A DNA stretch of 64,000 nt from Nemertoderma westbladi (lineage: Eukaryota > Xenacoelomorpha > Nemertodermatida > Nemertodermatidae). The notes under the pieces are model-generated. The model was not told where the DNA came from and made no database searches. It saw only the letters and a list, made by a program, of their open reading frames with translations. The stretch covers positions 1 through 64,000 of the forward strand of contig JAUCBJ010001454.1 in the NCBI GenBank assembly GCA_032718475.1. The letters are read 5' to 3'. Made by a program: the position numbers and the translations under genes. Positions 54,491-64,000 of the stretch are shown here, one piece after another. The stretch's first letter is position 1, and each line of letters opens with the position of its first letter.

Positions 54491-56701
54491 TCTAATATAT
54501 ATAAATATCGATTGTCTGTCAGTCAGTCAGTCTGTCTGTGTGTTTGTCATCGGCTATACAATCGAACCCATCTCGATGAAATCTCGCTTGCTATAGCTCG
54601 TTAGAAAGGTCTCGCCCTAACTCGTTGCAACGTAATACTCAGAGTCGTCTGAAGTTCGCCCGTCTGCCGCTAGAGGGCGATTTTAGTGATTTTCGGGCGA
54701 AATTTATCGAATTATTTCGGTTCTTCTATCGGTAATTAATGATTTAGAGGGCTAACATTTATCCCACCTGGTATAAAATTAACATGGGTAGATTCGCCGT
54801 GTCCCATTCTCACAAAGTTTTTATTTTATTCGAGTGTTTAATATAAATATGTATGATTATTTATTGATTAAAAATCAAATAGTGTATAAATATGTCATAT
54901 TCGCCAAGCACGATCGAATTGGCCTATTGTTATTGAATAGGGAAGGATTGTTTTCTGTAGCAACGTTAAGGTAATTATTGAACTCCCAGCTAGCTGGCTG
55001 GGCACAGATAAGGAGCAAGCAGGCTGGAGTGTTGATTGGGGTGGGTTTGGGTTGTCTGTTGCGAATTGCCCAAGAGTAATTCTGCTTTCTCAATCATTGG
55101 CTGCATGGAAGGAGAGGTTTATAACATTTTTGTTTTACTGTTATGAATATTAAAAGTAAAATAATTATTTCTATAGGCCTATACTTACTGTATTATTATT
55201 TTATCTAATATTATACATCTAATCTCGATGAAATCTCGCTTACTATAGCTCGTTAGATAGGTCTCGCCCTAACTCGTTGCAACGTAATACTCAGAGCCAT
55301 CTGAAGTCCCCCCGTCTGCCGCTAGAGGGCGAATTATCCGATAGTGAAAACCTGATCTTATTGGGTTGTTTTTAATGCTTTTGAGCTGAAATTTGGTAGC
55401 TATATACTGCAGCATAGGCTGTATATTTCCAGAGTCACTGGGTTGTCTACAGTTCCCCAGTCTACCGTTAGAGGGCTAAATGTCTGAGAGATAACATCTT
55501 CTCCAACTTTATTATTTACAATCCGTTTTGACTGAAACTTGGTAGGCATCTACTACAGCATAGGCTGAATCTTTACTGAGTCGCAGAGTCGTCTACAATT
55601 TCCCAGTCTACCGCTAGAGGGCGAAATGTCTGCAAGTTAACATCTTCTCCAACTTTGTTATTTATAATCCATTTAGACTGAACTTGGTAGGCATCTACTA
55701 CAGCATAGGCTATATCTTTACTGAGTCGCACAGAGTTGTCTACAGTACCCGCGTCTGCCGCTAGAGGGCGAAATGTATGAAAGTTAACATCTTCTCCAAC
55801 TTTGTTATTTACAAACCTTTTAGACTGAAACTTGGTAGGCATCTACTATAGCATAGGCTATATCTTTGCGGAGTAGTAGAGTCGTCTACAGTTCCACAGT
55901 CAGCCGCAAGAGGGCGAATTGTCTGATAGTGAAAACCTCATCCCATTTGGTTCTTTTTAATCCTTTTGAGCTGAAACTTGGCAGGTATCTACTACATCCT
56001 AGGCTCTATCTTTACGGAGTTGCAGAGTCCTATACACTTCCCCAGTCTACCGCTAGAGGGTGAAATGTCTGAAAATTAACATCTTCTCCAACTTTGTTAT
56101 TTACAAACGGTTTAGACTGAAACTTGGTAGGCATCTACTACAGCATAGGCTCTACCTTTACAGAGTCGCAGAGTTGTATACAGTTCCCCTATCTGCCGCT
56201 AGAGGGCGAATTGTCTGATAGTGAACACCTCATCCCAATTGGTTCTTTTTAATCCCTTTGAGCTGAAACTTGGCAGGAATCTACTGCAGCATATTCTGTA
56301 TCTTTACGGAGTCCCAGAGTCGTCTACAGTTCTTCAGTCTACCGCTAGAAGTCTGAATGTGAACATCTACACCAATTTTGTTATTTACAATCTGTTTAAG
56401 CTGAAACTTGAAAGGCAGGCATTTTACTTCACCATAAACCCCATCTTTACCAAACTGCAGCGCCGTCTGCATTTCACCAGTCCGCAGGTAGAGGGTGGAT
56501 CTGAAAGTGATCATTTTCTGGAAATTTTGTTATTTACAATCTGACTAAAGTTGAAACTTGACAGTTATCTCTTATGGGGGTGGTGTTTTATTTAATGATG
56601 GTGTCTGTTCTGTATGCAGTTCTCCAATCTCCCACACATATTCATATATCATCTGCACGTGCACTAGAAAGCTGTGGCCCGAAGGGCCACAGGCTTTCTA
56701 G
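54491..56701 (+). mobile_element. Helitron-like non-autonomous unit 1 (2211 bp)
   Basis: Begins TCTAATATATATAAATATCG after an A, continues with a TCTGTCTG microsatellite, a 5' domain (CCATCTCGATGAAATCTCGC, repeated once near 55215), then about eight repeats of roughly 146 bp, then a 3' tail ending in a hairpin (TGTGGCCC / GGGCCACA, GAA loop, outer stem AGAAAGC / GCTTTCT) and CTAG at 56698-56701. TC start, 3' hairpin and CTRR end are the marks of Helitrons; no Rep/helicase ORF is present. The next unit starts at the very next base. Confidence 0.85.
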
Positions 56702-56723
56702 TCTAATATATATAAATATCGAT

Positions 56724-56755
<32 letters not shown>

Positions 56756-58939
56756 ATCAGCTATACAATCGAACCCATCTCGATGAAATCTCGCTTGCTA
56801 TAGCTCGTTAGAAAGGTCTCGCTCTAACTCGTTGCAACGTAATACTCAGAGTCGTCTGAAGTTCACCCGTCTGCCGCTAGAGGGCGATTTTCGTGATTTT
56901 CGGGCGAAATTTATCGAATTATTTCGGTTCTTCTATCGGTAATTAATTATTTAGAGGGCTAACATTTATCCCATCTGGTATAAAATTAACATGAGTAGAT
57001 TCGCCGTGTCCCATTCTCACAAAGTTTTTATTTTATTCGAGTGTTTAATATAAATATGTATGATTATTTATTGATTAAACACCAAATAGTGTATAAATAT
57101 GTCATATTCGCCAAGCACGATCGAATTGGCCTATTGGTATTGAATAAGGAAGGATTGTTTTCTGTATCATAGCAACGTTAAGGTAATTATTGAACTCGCA
57201 GCTAGCTGGCTGGGCACAGATAAGGAGCAAGCAGGCTGGAGTGTTGATTGGGGTGGGTTTGGGTTGTCTATTGCGAATTGCTCAGAGTAATTCTGTTTTC
57301 TCAATCATTGGCTGCATGGAAGGAGAGGTTTATAACATTTTTGTTTTACTGTTATGAATACCGGTATTAAAAGTAAAATAATTATTATTTCTGTAGGCCT
57401 ATACTTACTGTATTATTATTTTATCTAATATTATACATCTAATCTCGATGAAATCTCGCTTACTATAGCTCGTTAGATAGGTCTCGCCCTAACTCGTTGC
57501 AACGTAATACTCAGAGCCGTCTGAAGTTCCCCCGTCTGCCGCTAGAGGGCGAATTGTCCGATATTGAAAACCTGATCTCATTGGGTTGTTTTTAATGCTT
57601 TTGAGTTGAAACTCTGTAGCTATATACTGCAGCATAGGCTGTATATTTCCGGAGTCACTGAGTTGTCTACAGTTCCCCAGTCTACCGTTAGAGGGCTAAA
57701 TGTCTGAGAGTTAACATCTTCTCCAACTTTGTTATTTATAATCCGTTTAGACTGAACTTGGTAGGCATCTACTACAGCATAGGCTATATCTTTACTGAGT
57801 CGCGCAGAGTTGTCTACAGTACCCGCGTCTGCCGCTAGAGGGTGAAATGTATGAAAGTAAACATATTTTCCAACTTTGTTATTTACAATCCTTTTATACT
57901 GGAACTTGGTAGGCATCTACTATAGCATAGGCTATATCTTTGCGGAGTAGTAGAGTCGTCTACAATTCCCCAGTCTACCGCTAGAGGGCGAAATGTCTGA
58001 AAGTTAACATCTTCTCCAACTTTGTTATTTATAATCCATTTAGACTGAACTTGGTAGGCATCTACTACAGCATAGGCCATATCTTTACTGAGTCCCGCAG
58101 AGTTGTCTACATTACCCGCGTCTGCCGCTAGAGGGCGAAATGTATGAAAGTTAACATCTCCTCCAACTTTGTTATTTACAATCCTTTTAGACTGAATCTT
58201 GGTAGGCATCTACTATAGCATAGGCTATATCTTTGCAGAGTAGTAGAGTCGTCTACAGTTCCACAGTCAGCCGCTAGAGGGCGAATTGTCTGATAGTGAA
58301 AACCTCATCCCATTTGGTTCTTTTTAATCATTTTGAGCTGAAAATTGGTAGGCATCTACTACAGCATAGGCTGTACCTTTACGGAGTCGCAGAGTTGTAT
58401 ACAGTCCCCCCCCCATATGCCGCTAGAGGGCGAAATATCTGATAGTGAACACCTCATCCTATTTGGTTCTTTTTAATCCTATTGAGCTGGAACTTGGCAG
58501 GAATCTACTACAGCATATTCTGTATCTTTACGGAGCCCCAGAGTCGTCTACAGTTCTTCAGTCTACCGCTAGAGGGTGAAATGTCTGAATGTAAACATCT
58601 ACACCAATTTTGTTATTTACAATCTGTTTAAGCTGAAACTTGAAAGGCAGGCATTTTACTTCACCATAAACCCCATCTTTACCAAACTGCAGCGCCGTCT
58701 GCATTTCACCAGTCCGCAGGTAGAGGGTGGATCTGAAAGTGATCATTTTTCTGGAAATTTTGTTATTTACAATCTGCCTAAAGTTGAAACTTGACAGTTA
58801 TCTCTTATGGCGGTGGCGTTTTATTTAATGATGGTGTCTGTTCCGTATGCAGTTCTCAAATCTCAAACACATATTCATATATCATCTGCACTGCACGTGC
58901 ACTAGAAAGCTGTGGCCCGAAGGGCCACAGGCTTTCTAG
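56702..58939 (+). mobile_element. Helitron-like non-autonomous unit 2 (2238 bp)
   Basis: Same structure as unit 1, TCTAATATATATAAATATCG to CTAG (58936-58939), with a longer run of TCTG. It differs by small indels and base changes. A C-run near 58406 replaces part of one 146-bp repeat. Confidence 0.85.
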
Positions 58940-58960
58940 TCTAATATATATAAATCTCGA

Positions 58961-58996
<36 letters not shown>

Positions 58997-59899
58997 GTGT
59001 TTGTCATCGGCTATACAATCGAACCCATCTCGATGAAATCTCGCTTGCTATATCTCGTTAGAAAGGTCTCGCCCTAACTCGTTGCAACGTAATACTCAGA
59101 GCCGTCTGAAGTTCGCCCGTCTGCCGCTAGAGGGCGATTTTCGTGATTTTCGGGCGAAATTTATCGAATTATTTCGGTTCTTCTATCGGTAATTAATGAT
59201 TTAGAGGGCTAACATTTATCCCACCTGGTATAAAATTAACATGGGTAGATTCGCCGTGTCCCATTCTCACAAAGTTTTTATTTTATTCGAGTGTTTAATA
59301 TAAATATGTATGATTATTTATTGATTAAAAATCAAATAGTGTATAAATATGTCATATTCGCCAAGCAGGATCGAATTGGCCTATTGCTATTGAATAGGGA
59401 AGGATTGTTTTCTGTATCATAGCAACGTTAAGGTAATTATTGAACTCGCAGCTAGCTGGCTGGGCACAGATAAGGAGCAAGCAGGCTGGAGTGTTGATTG
59501 GGGTGGGTTTGGGTTGTCTATTGCTAATTGCTCAGAGTAATTCTGCTTTTTCAATCATTGGCTGCAGGGAAGGACAGGTTTATAACATTTTTGTTTTACT
59601 GTTATGAATATTAAAAGTAAAATAATTATTTCTGTAGGCCTATACTTACTGTATTATTATTTTATCTAATATTATACATCTAATCTCGATGAAATCTCGC
59701 TTACTATAGCTCGTTAGATAGGTCTTGCCCTAACTTGTTGCAACGTAATACTCAGAGCCGTCTGAAGTTCCACCGTCTGCCGCTAGAGGGCGAATTGTTC
59801 GATACTGAAAACCTGATCTCATTGGGTTGTTTTTAATGCTTTTGAGCTGAAACTTGGTTGCTATATACTGCAGCAGCAGCATAGGCTGTATATTTCCGG

Positions 59900-60900
59900 A
59901 GTCACTGAGTTGTCCACAGTTCCCCAGTCTACCGTTAGAGGGCTAAATGTCTGAGAGTTAACATCTTCTCCAACTTTGTTATTTACAATCCGTTTAGACT
60001 GAAACTTGGTAGGCATCTACTACAGCAAAGGCTGTATCTTTACTGAGTCGCAGAGTCGTCTACAATTCCCCAGTCTACCGCTAGAGGGCGAAATGTCTGA
60101 AAGTTAACATCTTCTCCAACTTTGTTATTTACAATCCGTTTAGACTGAACCTTGGTAGGCATCTACTACAGCAAAGGCTGTATCTTTACTGAGTCGCAGA
60201 GTCGTCTACAATTCCCCAGTCTACCGTTAGAGGGCTAAATGTCTGAGAGATAACATCTTCTCCAACTTTGTTATTTACAATCCGTTTAGACTGAAACTTG
60301 GTAGGCATCTACTACAGCAAAGGCTGTATCTTTACTGAGTCGCAGAGTCGTCTACAATTCCCCAGTCTACCGCTAGAGGGCGAAATGTCTGAAAGTTAAC
60401 ATCTTCTCCAACTTTGTTATTTACAATCCGTTTAGACTGAAACTTGGTAGGCAACTACTACAGCAAAGGCTGTATCTTTACTGAGTCGCAGAGTCGTCTA
60501 CAATTCCCCAGTCTACCGTTAGAGGGCTAAATGTCTGAGAGTTAACATCTTCTCCAACTTTGTTATTTACAATCCGTTTAGACTGAAACTTGGTAGGCAT
60601 CTACTACAGCAAAGGCTGTATCTTTACTGAGTCGCAGAGTCGTCTAAAATTCCCCAGTCTACCGCTAGAGGGCGAAATGTCTGAGAGTTAACATCTTCTC
60701 CAACTTTGTTATTTACAATCCGTTTAGACTGAAACTTGGTAGGCATCTACTACAGCAAAGGCTGTATCTTTACTGAGTCACAGAGTCGTCTACAATTCCC
60801 CAGTCTACCGCTAGAGGGCTAAATGTCTGAGAGTTAACATCTTCTCCAACTTTGTTATTTACAATCCGTTTAGACTGAAACTTGGTAGGCATCTACTATA
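59900..60900 (+). repeat. 146-bp repeat array inside unit 3
   Basis: Period measured at a constant GTCGTC site: 60055, 60201, 60347, 60493, exactly 146 bp each time. The unit contains CAACTTTGTTATTTACAATC, ACTTGGTAGGCATCTACTAC and CCGCTAGAGGGCG. Related repeats fill 55336-56560 and 57550-58760. Confidence 0.95.
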
Positions 60901-61224
60901 GCATAGGCTATATCTTTGCGGAGTAGTAGAGTCATCTACAGTTCCACAGTCAGCCGCTAGAGGGCGAATTGTCTGATAGTGAAAACCTCATCCCATTTGG
61001 TTCTTTTTAATCATTTTGAGCTGAAACTTGGTTGGTATCTACTACATCATAGGCTGTATCTTTACGGGGTTGCAGAATCCTATTCACTTCCCCAGTCTAC
61101 CGCTAGAGGGTTAAATGTCTGAAAGTTAACATCTTCTCCAACTTGTTATTTACTAACGGTTTAGACTGAAACTTGGTAGGCTTCTACTACAGCATAGGCT
61201 GTACCTTTTCGGAGTCACAGAGTT

Positions 61225-61287
61225 CTAAGTGGTTAGCATAACTGAACGTTTTTCGGGAGACGCGGGTTCGATCCCCGCTGGTGGCAG
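61225..61287 (+). other. tRNA-like fragment
   Basis: AAGTGGTTAGCATAACTG resembles a D-arm/A box. GCGGG-TTCGATC-CCCGC (61262-61278) is a perfect T-arm with B box GGTTCGATCCC. The 5' acceptor strand is missing, so it is a fragment or SINE head, not a working tRNA. The neighbouring units have plain repeat sequence here. Confidence 0.75.
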
Positions 61288-61755
61288 TCCGTATCTGCCG
61301 CTAGAGGGCGAAATATCTGATAGTGAACACCTCATCCCATTTGGTTCTTTTTAATCCTATTGAGCTGGAACTTGGCAGGAGTCTACTACAGCATATTCTG
61401 TATCTTTACGGAGTCCCAGAGTCGTCTACAGTTCTTCAGTCTACCGCTAGAGGGTGAAATGTCTGAATGTGAACATCTACACCAATTTTGTTATTTACAA
61501 TCTGTTTAAGCTGAAACTTGAAAGGCAGGCATTTTACTTCACCATAAACCCAATCTTTACCAAACTGCAGCGCCGTCTGCATTTCACCAGTCCGCAGGTA
61601 GAGGGTGGATCTGAAAGTGATCATTTTCTGGAAATTTTGTTATTTACAATCTGCCTAAAGTTGAAACTTGACAGTTATCTCTTATGGGGGTGGTGTTTTA
61701 TTTAATGATGGTGTCTGTTCCGTATGCAGTTCTCAAATCTCCCACACATATTCAT

Positions 61756-63170
61756 TAGGGCGGTGCGTTTTTTACTTTTTTTCGATTTCATTGTTCTACC
61801 GGTGCACAAAAGTTGCCAAATGGTAAAAAAATATGGCAAAAAAAAATTCTTTAAATTTCGTCTATGTCTTCACGGATCCCAAGAGGGTTGAAATTTTGTG
61901 CCATCGCGATGCACCATAATGAAATTTATAACAATATAACACATTGATAAAATATCAATGACTCAAAAAAGAACTTCCTGCATGCATCAAATGTCATCAA
62001 ATGGGCCCAAACTTAGTTAGATACCAAAATTTCAATTTTTGGATCAAGGGAAGTTGTGCCACAGGCACATGACCACAACCTACTGTTTGGCGCAAGTGAT
62101 GATTATTCTCAATTTTGGTGAAGGGCAACTTTTAGTTCTCCTACGGCATTATTATTATGCTCATTAGAACCGCAATGACCGACTTAGTGGGGGTAGACAC
62201 CATCAAAACAAGCATAGAGCGAATAGTTCTTGAGATATTACAGAAAATGTTAAGTACGGCACATGTCAACATTACTGCCTTGATGATTTATAGACAAATA
62301 CACAAAAATGTTACTTCTAATTATCTTAAGGCATCAAAAATATACACATCGACATCACTGCAACAAATTGATTTAGTGTATACAGAGACCTTCAAAATTA
62401 AAGAGAAGTACATAATTCACTATAGTTTTTGTACAAAATGTGTGGAATGGGTCAACTCAATATCAAGTAGTAATTGGTGGACATAGTCTTGACATTTTGT
62501 AAAATAACTCAAGAACTAATGACTCTACTCTTATTTTGAAGGTGTCTTCACCCACTATATCGATCATTTATGTGATGTGTCTATTTTTTGATTCCTTGAG
62601 GTAATTCAAAATATCACTTATTGTGTATGTGTCCATATCACATCAAGGCGGTAATGTAGACTTGTGCCATACTTCACATTTTCTGCGATATCTCAAGAAC
62701 TATTCGCTCTACGTTTGTTTTGAAGGTGTCTACCCCCACTAAATCGGCCATTGCGGTTCTAATGAGCATAATATGAATGCAGTAAGAGAACTCAAAGTTG
62801 GCCATCGCGAAAATTGAGAATAATCATCACTTGCGCCAAATGGTAGGTTCTGGCCATGTGCCTGTGGCACTAGTTCCCTTGACCCAAAAGTTAAAATTTT
62901 GGTATCTAACTAAGTTTGGACCCATTTGATGACATTTGATGCATGCAGGAAGTTCTTTTTTGAGTCATTGATCTTTCATCAATGTGTTATATTGTTATAC
63001 ATTTCATTATGGTGCATCGCGAAGGCACAAAATTTCAACCCTCTTGGGATCCGTGAAGATATAGATGAAATTTGAAGAAATTTTTTTTGCCTTATTTTTT
63101 TACCATTTGGCAACTTTTGTGCACCGGTAGAACAATGAAATCGAAAAAAAGTAAAAAACGCACCGCCCTA
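61756..63170. mobile_element. Foldback hAT-type element (1415 bp)
   Basis: Termini TAGGGCGGTGCGTTTTTTAC and its complement. The 8-bp target duplication ATATTCAT lies at 61748-61755 and 63171-63178; units 1 and 2 have a single ATATTCAT at the same place (near 56638 and 58870). The inverted repeat runs nearly the whole length, very similar in the outer 400-500 bp and weaker towards the centre near 62460. A 109-codon ORF (62157-62486) lies over the centre and shows no transposase motif. TAGNG ends plus 8-bp duplication indicate hAT. Confidence 0.92.
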
Positions 63171-63234
63171 ATATTCATATATCATCTGCACGTGCACTAG
63201 AAAGTTGTGGCCCGAAGGGCCACAGGCTTTCTAG

Positions 63235-64000
63235 TCTAATATATATAAATATCGATTGTCTGTCAGTCAGTCAGTCAGTCTGTCTGTGTGTTTGTCATCG
63301 GCTATACAATCGAACCCATCTCGATGAAATCTCGCTTGCTATAGCTCGTTAGAAAGGTCTCGCCCTAACTCGTTGCAACGTAATACTCAGAGCCGTCTGA
63401 AGTTCGCCCGTCTGCCGCTAGAGGGCGATTTTCGTGATTTTCGGGCGAAATTCATCGAATTATTTCGGTTCTTCTATCGGTAATTAATGATTTAGAGGGC
63501 TAACATTTATCCCACCTGGTCTAAAATTAACATGGGTAGATTCGCCGTGTCCCATTCTCACAAAGTTTTTATTTTATTCGAGTGTTTAATATAAATATGT
63601 ATGATTATTTATTGATTAAAAATCAAATAGTGTATAAATATGTCATATTCGCCAAGCACGATCGAATTGGCCTATTCTTAGTGCTGTAGTTAATAGGGAA
63701 GGATTTTTTCCTGTATCATAGCAACGTTAAGGTAATTATTGGACTCGCAGCTAGCTGCTGGCTGGGCACAGATAAGGAGCAAGCAGGCTGGAGTGTTGAT
63801 TGGGGTGGGTTTGGGTTGTCTATTGCGAATTGCTCAGAGTAATTCTGCTTTCTCAATCATTGGCTGCATGGAAGGAGAGGTTTATAACATTTTTGTTTTA
63901 CTTTTATGAATATTAAAAGTAAAATAATTATTTCTGTAGGCCTGTACTTACTGTATTATTATTTTATCTAATATTATACATCTAATCTCGATGAAATCTC
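63235..64000 (+). mobile_element. Helitron-like unit 4, cut by window end
   Basis: Begins TCTAATATATATAAATATCG directly after the CTAG of unit 3 and follows unit 1 through the 5' domain to the window end, so the array continues beyond 64000. Confidence 0.85.

Larger units (their letters stand above)
58940..63234 (+). mobile_element. Helitron-like non-autonomous unit 3 (4295 bp, expanded and invaded)
   Basis: Same ends (TCTAATATATATAAATCTCG; CTAG at 63231-63234). Longer for two reasons: more 146-bp repeats (about 59900-60900, with alternating CCGCTAGAGGGCG and CCGTTAGAGGGCT variants), and the insertion of a foldback hAT element at 61756-63170. A tRNA-like fragment replaces a few bases near 61225-61287. 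Confidence 0.85.

Noticed and set aside
55573-58209. Repeated minus-strand ORFs (FQSKRFVNNKVGEDVN-type)
   Set aside because: They come from the 146-bp repeats, where chance open frames recur with the unit; no start or domain evidence.
62157-62486. 109-codon ORF in the centre of the foldback hAT element as a transposase
   Set aside because: Far too short and without hAT dimerisation or catalytic motifs; it spans the inverted-repeat centre.

Overview
This window is eukaryotic and almost certainly from an invertebrate animal. It is AT-rich and gene-poor, with spliced exons bounded by GT/AG, and it is packed with LINEs, an LTR retrotransposon, hAT and Helitron-like DNA elements, tRNA-derived SINEs, foldback elements and several unrelated minisatellites. 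The species cannot be named from the sequence. One clue to how it was sequenced is a perfect head-to-head pair of the SMART / low-input amplification adapter at 32907-32958. It points to an amplified library from little DNA, perhaps a small animal, and makes the join at that point suspect.

Layout. 1-4143 and about 6023-16452 are two copies of one segment. Copy 2 has grown by a 68-bp satellite array that is itself split by a hAT-type MITE (8027-9008, 8-bp target duplication), and by a Ty3/Gypsy element (13053-16155, 342-bp LTRs, 5-bp target duplication) whose empty site survives in copy 1. 16.5-19.3 kb holds two decayed copies of a zinc-knuckle Gag-like gene. 19.4-27.7 kb is a LINE graveyard with at least three RT lineages; the best copy (about 22.83-26.33 kb) carries a frameshift, a stop codon and a 9-bp loss of the catalytic RT residues. 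28.0-30.1 kb is a decayed RT gene of a further family.

Likely host genes are few. They are a single-exon cysteine-rich secreted, probably GPI-anchored protein (30536-31261), the last exon of an unidentified acidic-tailed protein (34132-34283), and a three-exon gene (44424-52504) encoding a 169-residue coiled-coil protein that resembles the LURAP/FAM89/FAM167 adaptor group. A 783-codon intact minus-strand ORF (34812-37163) looks like a structural protein of a mobile element. Five regularly spaced ATACCGGTAT-type palindromes lie upstream of it.

The right end (54491-64000) is the most striking part. It is a direct head-to-tail array of non-autonomous Helitron-like units. Each starts TCTAATATATATAAAT and ends in a strong hairpin followed by CTAG, and the next unit begins at the very next base. 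Each unit carries an internal array of about 146-bp repeats, nearly all with a CCGCTAGAGGGCG-type motif that fits the CTCF core consensus. Unit 3 is invaded by a foldback hAT element (61756-63170) with an 8-bp target duplication whose pre-insertion sequence is visible in units 1 and 2, and by a tRNA-like fragment.
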